A stretch of DNA of 64,000 nucleotides from Orobanche coerulescens (Eukaryota > Streptophyta > Magnoliopsida > Lamiales > Orobanchaceae). Shown piece by piece: positions 42,812-53,270 of the stretch. The translations under genes and the position numbers were made by a program. The notes under the pieces are model-generated. The model saw only the letters and a list, made by a program, of their open reading frames with translations. It had not been told where the DNA came from and made no database searches. The stretch is from contig CM065801.1 in the NCBI GenBank assembly GCA_033398695.1, positions 105,889,170-105,953,169 of the forward strand. The letters run 5' to 3'. The first letter of the stretch is position 1. Each line of letters begins with the position of its first letter.

Positions 42812-45790
42812 ATCTCCCACTTGCACTCAATGCCACAAACTATGGTATCTAATACCCATACTCTCCAGATGTCTCTCTAAGACCTTCTGAGATAGTGGCT
42901 TAGTAAGCGGATCAGCAACGTTATTTGCTGTGTCTACTCTCTGCAGTGTAACATTCCCATCCCGAACCATTTCTCTAACAAAATGATATTTTCTCGCAAT
43001 ATGTTTGGTGTTGTGGTGAGCCCTAGGCTCCTTAGACTGTGCAACAGCTCCATCGTTGTCACAAAACAGTGTCACGGGCTTCTCTGCGTTAGGAACCACT
43101 TGAAGTTCCTCAGTGAACTTCTTTATCCAAAAAGCTTCTTTAGCAGCCTCCGTGGCTGCCTGATATTCGGCTTGACATGTGGAGATAGCGATCGAACTTT
43201 GCTTGGCACTTCTCCAAGAAATCGCCCCACCATTCGAGTAAAGATATACCCCGATGTGGACATCGAGCATCCATGTCCCAGAAAAATCTGAGTCTGTATA
43301 ACCCATCACTCTTTGTTCTCCACCGCCTTATGTAAGAACCAAGTCTTTAGACCTCCTTAGGTACTTAAGAATGTTCTTTACTGATCCCAATGTTCTCGCC
43401 TGGATTTGATGAAACCGACTTACTACGCTTACAAAGATAGGCAATGTCCGGTCTAGTGCAAATCATTGCATACATAAGGCTACCTATCACAAGCATAAGG
43501 TACCTTGCTCATTTCCTTTCTATCTTCCTCACTTTGAGGACACATCTCTAAGGAAAGTTTTGCACCATGTTGCATAGGTAGAAACCCTCTTTTAGAATCT
43601 TCCATCCTAAATCGCTGGGATCTTTTCTATGTAGAGGGCTTGGGAAAGACCTAACATTCTTTTCGCTCTATCCCTAGAGAGACGAATACCTGGAATATAG
43701 GTAGCTTCTCCCAAGTCTTTCATTGAGAACTCTTTAGAAAGCCAAGCTTTCACGTAACCGAGCATTCCTACGTCATTTCCTATAAGTAGAATGTCATCTA
43801 CATATAGTATTAAGAACGCAATTTTGCTCCCACTAACCTTCTTGTAAATACAGGCTCTTCTTCGTTTTGGACAAAATCAAACTCTTTGACTGTCTCGTTA
43901 AAACGAAGATTCCAACTCCGTGAAGCTTGCTTGATCCATAAATTGCACTTGAAGTTTGCATACTTTATGAATATTGGTTTGAGATATGAATCCCTTAGGT
44001 GTTCCATATAAATCTCCTCCTCGAGGAATCCATTTAGGAATGCCGTTTTCACATCCATTTGCCATATTTCATAATCTAAGTGGTGCTATAGCAAGCATCA
44101 TGCGAATAGACTTAATCATAGCTACAAAGTAGAAGGTCTCGAAGTAATCGATTCCTTCTCTTTGGGAATAACCCTTTGCCACAAGCCTGGACTTATAGGT
44201 ATCAACCTTGCCATCTCCATCAGTCTTTCTCTTATAGATCCATTTGTTTCCAATAGGCACTATGCCTTTAGGACGATCTACTAAAGTCCGCACGATTAGC
44301 ATGCATTGAGTCTATCTCAGCTTCCATAGCTTCTTGCCATTTGGTGGAGTCAACGTCTACCATCGCTTGGTCGTATGTAGAAGGATCTTTCTCTTGACTA
44401 CTTTCTGTCATCTCATGGACATCCAGTTCCTCTTGATGCAGATAGCCATACCTCTCCGGTAATTGAGAAATTCTACTAGACTTGCGAGGTTGTATTTGTA
44501 TTTCAGAAGGTTTGGTTCTTGTATCTTGCATAGGTGTCTCATTTGGTGTTTCTTTTATTTCTTCCAAAGAAATATTTCTACCTGCCCCTCCTTCCTGAAT
44601 AAACTGATCTTCCAGGAAGTGTGCTTGTATAGCAACGATGATCCTATGATCTTCGTGCATGTAGAATAGATATCCCATGGAATCCCCTGGATATCCTATG
44701 AAACGACCTTTCACAGACCTAGTTTCCAATTTCTCTACTTTAGTCTTCTTGACATAAGCAGGGCATCCCCAAATCTTAATGTGATTAAGACTTGGTTTCC
44801 TACCTCTCCACATCTCATGGGGAGTCTTAGGAACGGATTTGGAAGGACATCTGTTCAAGATATGCACAGCAGTAAGGAGCGCGTAACCCCACAGATAAAT
44901 CGGTAGATCAGTATAGTTTAGCATGGAGCGAACCATGTCCAACAAGGTTCGGTTCCTTCTTTCTGATACACCATTTAATTGTGGAGTAGCTGGAGGTGTG
45001 AATTGTGACACTATTCCTAGTTCTTTTAAGAACTCATCAAATTCGGTACTCATGTACTCACCACCCCTATTCGACCTAAGAGTCTTAACACGGTTACTGT
45101 TTGATTTTCAACTAGGGCTTTAAATTCCTTGAATTTATCAAAAGCTTCAGACTTATGTTTCATTAAGTACGAATCCATACAGGTATGGTCATCAAGAAAT
45201 GTAATGAAATCAAAGCCGTCTCGTGCCACTTCAAAAGGGCCACGACGCGTCGGTATGGATCAATCCAAGTTTTTCGACTCTTTCAAAAGTCCTGCGAAGG
45301 GTAACTTAGTCATTTTGCCTTGAAGGCAAGATTCACAAGTTGGATAGGGATCGATCCCAATGGACCCGTAAGCCCATCTTTCTCCATTTTATGAACCTTG
45401 GTCCGACCGATATGACCAAGTCTAAGATGCCACTTAAGTGCTTGGTTCGTTTCATCCCTACCACGCTTCCTAGTTATAGTGTTCACGGTTGTCTTATTCT
45501 TTAAATTTAAATGGTATAAACCATTTAATAATGTAGCAATACCAACCAATTTATTTCGAAATAAATACGACAGACCCATCTCCAATAAAGAAGTGAAATC
45601 CCTTTCGGTCCATGACCGGAATTGATACAATATTCTTGTGCCCCTTGGGCAAAACAAGTACATCATCTAAAGTGAGAATAAAACCGATTCTAAATCCAAC
45701 ATAAGGGATCCGATATCGAAGCCTCGACACTATGCCCACTTCCGACGGTGACCATCACCTCCCCGAATCCGACTTCCTACTTCGTTCCAG
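42812..45790 (-). pseudogene. pol: Copia-2 pol, several frameshifts
   Basis: On the minus strand: a protease start near 45790 (WILDS, then one base short of the usual DSGASSH). A pre-integrase segment follows (45666-45310, HLRLGHIGRTKVHKMEKDG). Integrase end and linker are open over 261 codons (45053-44268, GVSERRNRTLLDMVRSM, WGCPAYVKKTKVEKLE). RT is in two pieces (44302-44069, RLVAKGYSQREGIDYFETF; 44058-43810, MDVKTAFLNGFLEEEIYME). RNase H is in a clean final frame (43309-42827) with YTDSDF, CQAEYQAA and LFCDNDGAV catalytic residues. The RNase H end is intact up to the PPT. Confidence 0.85.
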
Positions 45791-45798
45791 ATCCCGAT

Positions 45799-46722
45799 TC
45801 ATTGTACAAATGTGAGAACTCGCACGGAATCAAGTATCCAAGAAGTAGAATATACGATTCTGAACAATTTGTTTCTAAAACCAATAGTTCCGCACGAAGG
45901 CGCATTATGGTCAAGCTTTGGACAATACCTCTTCCGGTGGCCTAGCTCACCGCGATTGAGGCATACATCCGTTTTCTTGGCCCCTTTGCTCTTTTGAACC
46001 ATTGGGGCCTTGCCCTTCCCTTGTCGATCTTGGCTATCGGACCTAATCGCTTCTTGTTCTTTTTCTTCTAATTCTATGACTTCCAAGTCATAGAAAAAAT
46101 CACAAGTGCGACTTCCTTTCCCTTTGTCTTCATCTCGAGACTGGCGGTTGTCGCTTGTTCATTAGCCCACTAAGTTACATGCAATCTCATTGCGGTTGAA
46201 GTTCATGACAAATTGGGAAAAGGAGTCGGGAAGTGACTGCAGGATAAGGTCAGTTTGGAGAGATGCATGCATCTGAAAATCAAGAGCTTCCAATCTCTCA
46301 ATCATCGAGATCATCTTGAGGACATGGTCCCCAACCTTCTCTCCTTCCTTCATCCTGGCGCCGAATAATTGCTTTGATATCTCATATCTAGCAGTTCGGC
46401 TATGCTCTCCATAGAGCTCAGCCAGGTGCGCTAAGATGGCTCGTGAAGACGTCATCTTTTCATGGGCACGTTGAAGCTCATTGGTCATTGAGCCTAACAT
46501 GTACCCTCGCACTCTTATGTCGTCTTTTACCCATTTCTCATGGGCATCGACATCTTCCTGATTGGCTCGGGTTCTTGCAGGAGCCGCTGGGATGTCCGCA
46601 TCCAAGACGTATCCCAGCATTTCCATAGTTAGGACAATCCTCAAGTTCCGAATCCAGTCCACATAGTTCGGACCAGTCAGGACGTTCTTTTCAAGTAGTA
46701 TAGCGAGTGGGTTCATTGTCAT
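45799..46722 (-). pseudogene. gag: Copia-2 gag, frameshifted with damaged knuckle
   Basis: Starts at 46722 (minus) with MTMNPLAILLEKNVLTGPNY and is open for 186 codons to 46162 (UBN2-type gag: YEISKQLFGARMKEGEKVGD, QTDLILQSLPDSFSQFVMNF). A one-base shift at ACNLVG leads to a second frame (46086-45799) with a Lys-rich linker and the knuckle CLNRGELGHRKRYC, where the second Cys is Arg. The start lies 18 nt after a good splice acceptor (46740). Confidence 0.85.
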
Positions 46723-46739
46723 ATTGAGAGTTTTGTTAA

Positions 46740-48510
46740 CTGCAGAGAATAATTCGAGATTTGTTAGTGATTGTTTAATTATGATCCGAGTAAAGAATTT
46801 AAGGACTTTCTTTATTCATAACTCGGCTCCCACTATTTTATCGGCATTTACACACTCCCATGTTAAATCCGGAAGTCTTGGGTGACTTCATAGTGGTGAT
46901 CGATTTCTTTACAAAGTTTAATAGAGGGCAACCCATACGGTTTATATTCTATTATTCTTTATAAAGTGGTGTCTAATACCAACCCATCTAATGGATGATT
47001 CGATCTTCTTTTACCCCTAGTTCACTTGCCCTCAACCCATTCGGTTTCTATGGCTCATTGAACTATCTAAGTTTAAACCGTCAACTCCTATTAGTCGACA
47101 ATTGAATCTTACCCGCAACCCATACGGTTTATAGGGGTTTGATTTGTCACAACCAAAGGCATCTAATGCACTCTAGGAATTTATCAACTTTCCCCAAAAA
47201 TATTACCCCGACATACTCGGAAGAATAATATTCGGTTTAGATTTCAATTTTCCATGAGTTTGACGGAGGGTAGGAAACCTCGTAACCTTTATAACTTAGT
47301 GTTTGTAAGTGGGAGTATTAACGCGATTATATGTTACACTTTGCACATTAATCCGTTTATAAGCGCGGTTTGTGATTTGTCAATCATTCAAAATGAAAAA
47401 CAATAAATAGCAACCTAGTTACTACCAACATATAGCTCATGGACTTTTTCCTAAGTATTGGGCCAAGCGAATAACGAAAAGAAAATACGATTGATTCTTC
47501 GTCTTCCAGTCGGTCGTCTTCGGTCTTCGTCATAGCCATATGAATAATTACATCATTGAACAATACATCCTTTTACACATATTTTCTAGTAAAAATAAAT
47601 AGGCTCAAAATGGCCTTTACAACCATATCGAATCGAAGAAATCAACAACTAAGTCCACGAGCTATATCACCATCACATAAGGCATTTAATACAACATGTA
47701 ACGGTAAATAAAATTAAATAATCAATTAATATATTAATCGATTAATATAAAAATTAATTTATTTAATTTCTACAATATTAATCAAATTAATATTTATAAT
47801 CGTCATTTTAATCCGTTCAAAGTAATCCGCCAAAATAATATTCTCGTCTAATAATTTCCCTTAAAAAAATATTCCAAATATTTTATTAAATCTAATTAAA
47901 TCCAATTTAAATTTCGGAAATTATTACAACGAAATATAAACACAAAATGGAGTCCGGAAAATCCAGATCGAGGCCCACCACGGCCCGATTCAAAATCGGG
48001 CCGAAACCAAACCGCCGACCGAAGTCACTCTCGCCATCGCCAGCGGTGGCCGAGCAGCTACTGAGCTAGCGAGTCACTCTCGGCCGGCCAGCGATCCGAT
48101 AGCTGCCGGCATTTGCGTCTTCGTGCGGTATTCGTGTTTAACCCCGTTTTCTCATTTTTCGACTCGCTTCCAAAGCGAAAAAGTTTCTTAACTTCATGAA
48201 GAACTTATAAATCAACAAAAATCAAATTTTTCAGATTTATAATTCACATAAAATAGTCGAAACTTGACTTACTACGAACGATTAAATTTCTTGATTATAT
48301 CTATTATGATTCTAAATCATAAACATCATCAAATAACATTCCAAATGCAAAGATGATCGTATATACGATATATTTGACCTCGCTCCGATACCCGTTGGGA
48401 TTCCTCGAGAAAATAAACGCAACGGAAGAATAAACGGAATCCCTAAGAGGATCGATCAAGTAACGTATATACGAAAAAAATACGAAGATCAAGGAATCAA
48501 AGTCCCATAC
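46740..48510 (-). other. Copia-2 leader, probable 1.77-kb 5' intron
   Basis: On the minus strand the donor is CATAG|GTATGGG (48511/48510) in the 5' LTR and the acceptor is TTATTCTCTGCAG|TTAAC, with AG at 46741-46740. The primer site (complement GCTCCGATACC, 48381-48391) and the leader, including a GC-rich patch at about 48000-48130 with GTCACTCTCGGCC-type repeats, would lie within it. Splicing would bring gag close to the cap. Inferred from splice signals only. Confidence 0.45.
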
Positions 48511-50211
48511 CTATGATGTCTCTGAAAAACCTTCGTATGATGATGATGATGATGAAGAGCCCTTCGTTCCAAGCACCTAAAGCAAGATGCCTCTACTTCA
48601 CACCGGAACTTGATGGAAAAATCGACAAGCTTCCTTTCTTCAAGAATGCGGCTAGGGAAGCTTGTAGGAATTTTCTCTCTCAATGTATTCTTCTTATATC
48701 TTGTCTCTAAGATCAAGATGAAGTTTTCTACCTTACTCTCTCTCTCAAATTCGTGATTATGAGTTAAAGCAAGAAGAAGTTATCATAACTCCTTTTTAAA
48801 GACTTTTATTTATAAAAAAATGAAAGTCTACCTTTAACACATGATTGAGGGTATCAAATACACCTCACATATGTCACCTAGTGACATAAAATAAGTATAT
48901 AAGAGACAAGAGATGGAGGGTGGTGGCCTTAAGGGAAATTTCCAAGAAGGCGGGTCGAATTTACTCGGCTGCATCGGATGTTCGTCAAAACGAATCCTCG
49001 TGTACCGGATGTTCGTCAAACGAATCCGTTTTATTTCCAATGTGTTTGGACTAATTAATTAATCCAATTAATTAATTATATCAAACACAAATATATATTT
49101 CTCTAAGAAATATAATTTATGAATTAAAGTAATCACCCAAGAACTACTTACAATTCATTAGACCGCTATTTGATTTATCCGATAAATCAAAATTAGATAT
49201 CTAATATCTAATATTATAAGAGAGATTATTAATTCATATTTATCCATCAATGATCCTATTGCGCGACTCGTAGGTTCGTCTCACCGGCATTGGGAGGAAC
49301 CAATGAGTGCGGGCAACACTTAGCCACTTAGCGGGCCGCACTGTAAACCCCGATCGAGAACGAATGAACGAATCATTCCGTAACCATTATGTCGTGAATA
49401 CTATATACGTATAGACCCTTCATCGATGTCGGTCAAGTCTTCGGTCACGGTAAAGTCAAACCTCGTTGACTAAACTCTATACATGTGTTAATGCAAATCA
49501 AGACCGATTGATTAATAGTGTATCTAATACGACTATATCGTAATGCTTTGGCCAAAGACTTATGATCTTATTTGCCATTAACCGTATAGGACATTCGCTG
49601 CTCACTAACAGAGATAGAATCCTTTCTTGGCGTACAAAGAAAGATCGCTACCGCCCGTATAGTCCGCACTTCGAGGTCGACTCAAGAATTAAGCAAATGA
49701 GTCTAACTACTCTAATGACAAACTAAACGTCACGAGACACATCTTCTACCGAACCCTCAAGTCAAAGGTCCACGTATACTATCACAACCTTTCGATTCGT
49801 CATCGACTCTTCGAGAGTGAATACCGTGTGGTGAATCGAGTATGAGTCGTGTTCGAGTATCTTGGTCCCACCAATATACTTATAACTATGCTATCAAGAC
49901 GTGCACACGTCATAGCATCAGTTATACAAGTCTTATTAAAACTTAATGTCCTGTTAAGTTTTATCGACTTGCGAACTAGTTAAGCATTCGAGCTCTAAAC
50001 ACTTCTAGTGCCTATCTCCTTATCTCTATAAGGAGTAGAATGTTCACTCTCAAATGCAAGGACTACTATTCTATATACCAAATCACAATGCCAGTGATAT
50101 ACAATAATATAGAAATAATAATTGCCTTATTAAATATAATATTCATAATTACAATACAATTGCTCTCACTCTCTCATCCTCTGAGTGGCATTCGAGGGCA
50201 TATTCCTAACA
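48393..50211 (-). repeat. Copia-2 LTR, right copy (5' LTR of the complete unit)
   Basis: Matches 40988-42811 almost base for base with small indels. It borders the primer site on its left and a second partial internal region on its right, so it served as 5' LTR for one unit and 3' LTR for the other. Confidence 0.9.
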
Positions 50212-50326
50212 ATCTCCCACTTGCACTCAATGCCACAAACTATGGTATCTAATACCCATACTCTCCAGATGTCTCTCTAAGACCTTCTGAGATAGTGGCT
50301 TGGTAAGCGGATCAGCAACGTTATTT
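50212..50326 (-). repeat. Partial second copia-2 internal region
   Basis: 115 bp repeating the PPT and the C-terminal RNase H codons of 42812-42926, cut at GCAACGTTATTTG where gypsy LTR sequence begins. The join shares just TG with both parents. Confidence 0.9.
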
Positions 50327-50420
50327 GATTATATAAGAAGTTATGAAATATCCTGTCGAAACATACGCAATCAAACATGCTATATGAATCAACTAACAGT
50401 ACGGCTCAAAGGGTGGCGCC
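50327..50420 (-). repeat. Gypsy 5' LTR, left fragment (before LARD-B)
   Basis: ATTATATAAGAAG... to GGTGGCGCC is identical or nearly so to 25302-25395 of the 3' LTR. The first ~420 bp of the equivalent LTR (24881-25300) are missing. Confidence 0.9.
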
Positions 50421-53254
50421 TGTAATATCCGCAATTTCGAATTTCTGGTAATTTTATTTTTTCGGCGGAGGTCCGTTTCGACGACTCGCTTGGGACAGTC
50501 TCATCATTCTGAGAATGATTAATTCTGCACTTTTTGTCATCCGAGTTCATTTCGGTATTGTTTTGTTGAGTTCCGTGTTTCTTAACAACTTTTCCGCACT
50601 CGAGTTCGATTCTTGTGAATCTCGTCCGAAATTACTGTTTCGAGTTTCCTGTAAGTCCGTTTAACTTTGTTAGACGTTTTGTGAACTTCGGTTTGGTTAT
50701 TCGATCACGTATCGTGATTTTCGGACGTTTTGGGTCATTTTCGTAATTTCCTAAAGTTTGGGGTAATTACCTTCCGTTGTCGAATTTCAAGCCTTCGGGT
50801 GGTCGGAATCGTGTGTTCTCTTAGCTCTTAGATTCGTCTTTGCGAGTACTTCGTGACCGTATCTTCGATTCGTATTCAGGTTCGGGTTTCTGTGTCGTTT
50901 TCTTGAGTTCAGTGTTATTAAACGACTTTTCCCAAATATGAGTCGACTTTGTAAAATCACCATAAATTCTTGAAAACTCCAAAGACTTTGACTCTTTTCA
51001 ATATTTTAGAGCATCAAGTTAGCTTTCCAATGGTTCAAACAGTGAGTCAATCGGAGTCCGGACGAGAGAGTTATGGTCGAAATAGCTCAGACACTCATTT
51101 TCCAGTTTTGGCCGAGCAGCCTGTACCCTGTGCCGCGGCACACTTAGGCTGGGCCGCGGCACACACCCATTAGCCTATTTCTGCGGATTTTGTGAGATGA
51201 ATGCTTATTTCATCTCTTCCTTCATTCCTCCTCCTCTTGGGCGATCTTGTGGGCGATTTTTGGGCGTTTTGCATCATCAATCCCAGAGAACTTCATATTC
51301 TTCAAGTTTTTGGTGTGGATTAACAACTCCAACAATTGTTCTTCATCATTAATCCAAGGTAAATTCTTGAAACCCTACTTTTGGGTGAATTGGGGGTTTT
51401 TGTTCGTTTTGTCCGATTTAACCGTAATAACTTAGATTTGTGATGTATTGATGATTATTTAGATGTATTCTATCATTTCCCTTGTTATTCCATGGTTGGA
51501 TCGTTTCGATTCGTTATTTTAGTCGAGTTCTTAGTCAACGCCTTGAAGGTGTCCGACAAAAGGTCTTAGAGGGGGGATTGGGCGTTGTATGATTATTATC
51601 CATCGTACGATTGTTGATTTATCATTGGTATGACTTAGGGACGAAATTCTTGTGAAGAACTCGAGTCGGAACCCTTCCGTTCGTTGTCTTCTTCAGGGTC
51701 CGAGCTTCCCGGTCGAACTGTATTCTTCGGAGTATTCGGTAGCGGTTATTAAGGCAAGTATTTTACTATACGAATTGTGTCTTGTGAATAGGGACGTCGT
51801 ATTATGGTTGTGATGCATTGGTTTATTTTCGTGTATATGCTTCGTATGAATTGATTATTACGAACAATTGATGGTAACGATAATACCTTCACTTAGTTAA
51901 CATCGTGGAATTGTGTTGGATGTGCAAATCATCTAAGTTTGTGCCGGGCGTGGTTGGTCATTGTTGAGTCGTTGTGATGATCATGATATTTGTGTTGTTT
52001 TGGTTTACATACTTGATTGTACATTTCGGTGTAATGTGGAATGGCTTGACATTTGATGATTATGAGTTGTGTCGTGTCGATGTGTGTGCGTGTGTTCCAG
52101 GTAGGGTCTGACGAGGCCTCTGGAGTTCGGTACATGATGTGTACGAATAAGGTGTGTGATCCAGGTAGGGTCTGACGAGACCTCTGGAGTTTGGTACATG
52201 ATGTGTACAAACAAGGTGTGTGATCCAGGTAGGGTCTGACGAGACCTCTGGAGTTCGGTACATGATGTGTATGAACGATGTGTGTGGCCGGGTAGGGTCC
52301 GTTGAGGCCTCCGGAGTTCGGTACATGATGTGTACGAACAGTGTGTGTGGCCGGGTAGGGTCCGTTGAGGCCTCCGGAGTTCGGTACATGATGTGTACGA
52401 ACAGTGTGTGTGGCCGGGTAGGGTCCGTTGAGGCCTCCGGAGTTCAGTACATGATGTGTACGAACAGTGTGTGTGGTCCGGGTAAGGTCCGTCGAGGCCT
52501 CCGGAGTTCGGTACATGATGTGTACGAACAATGATCGTGTAGCAGTGATTGTTTGGGTAACATTTTAAATATGGATATCGGACTCATAATGATATATTAT
52601 TTAGTGTGCTTGGAAACGAGAATCGGGCTAAGGCCCTAATGTTTACGAAAAGGTTTTGTAAATTGGGACTCGAGGTCCAAAAGAATTTCTGCTTTAAAAA
52701 TCCCCGAGATGATGTGTTCCTTTTCAAATATCTCTTACTTGAGTTCGAAATTCTAAAACCTCTCGGGAACATTTTGATAATTGATTTCCGTATTAAATTC
52801 GTAGTTGCTATTTACTTGTTGCATTTCGTATCGCTTTATACTTGCACTAGTAAAACAGTGGAGTTTTACTAACCCCCGAGTAATCGGGGGGTGGATGTCT
52901 GTTTTGCGTCCAGGTACATGCAGGTTTAGGGGAGCAGTCACAGGATTGGCACAAGGGGATGACGAGCTGCGATACTAATCAAGAGTCGAAAGTTGGTAGA
53001 GTTGATTCAGTCTTCCGCTGTATTGTGTTTCGACCCCTGTGTGGGTAATGTTGTTTAGTCAGTTCTGTTAATGGAGTAGTGTGACCTCATCGGTCTGTGT
53101 GTTTATGTGTAAGTGACCTTAACGGTCTGTATTATTATGTTGTTTGACCCTGGCCGGGCAAGCATTTGGTTGCTTATGGATGTTTAGCCTGGTAGATCCT
53201 TGCGGAAAGGGTCTACGGCGTGTAACATTCCCATACGTTTTTGGGGGTGTTACA
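50421..53254 (+). repeat. LARD-B 5' LTR
   Basis: Starts TGTAATATCCGCAATTTCG and ends TTGGGGGTGTTACA. Landmarks are two CCGCGG sites (perfect GTGCCGCGGCAC at 51130-51141; GGCCGCGGCAC at about 51152-51162), a splice donor CCAAG|GTAAATTC at 51358/51359, a 63/64-bp tandem array (52098-52530) and the inverted repeat CCCCCGAGTAATCGGGGGG near 52872-52890. Confidence 0.9.
52098..52530 (+). repeat. 63/64-bp tandem array with a GTACATGATGTGTAC dyad, LARD-B 5' LTR
   Basis: TACATGATG recurs at 52131, 52195, 52259, 52322, 52385, 52448 and 52512 (spacing 64, 64, 63, 63, 63, 64), giving seven copies. Each carries the near-palindrome GTACATGATGTGTAC and a GGTAGGGTC block. The minus strand stays open as an FVHIMYRTPEAST-type repeat only because the unit is close to a multiple of three. 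LARD-A has a weaker version at the same LTR position (about 5370-5560). Confidence 0.9.
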
Positions 53255-53258
53255 TTTA

Positions 53259-53270
53259 TGGTATCGGAGC
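53259..53270 (+). other. LARD-B primer binding site (tRNA-iMet type)
   Basis: TGGTATCGGAGC, 4 bp after the LTR end. Confidence 0.75.

Larger units (their letters stand above)
40988..50326 (-). mobile_element. Copia-2 (Ty1/copia), minus strand, with an extra partial internal copy
   Basis: On the minus strand the order from the right is: internal 3' end (50326-50212), LTR (50211-48393), internal region (48392-42812), LTR (42811-40988). The fragment at 50212-50326 repeats 42812-42926 almost exactly, so two internal regions share one LTR. This is the pattern left by recombination between LTRs or between adjacent copies. The right edge joins the gypsy LTR at 50326 with only TG in common. No target duplication can be read because that edge was deleted. 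Proteins are close to those of copia-1. Confidence 0.85.

Noticed and set aside
51929..52531. 200-codon minus-strand ORF with FVHIMYRTPEAST repeats
   Set aside because: It is the 63/64-bp LTR tandem array read through in one strand. The opposite strand is open as well, and the frame exists because the unit length is near a multiple of three. It is not a protein.
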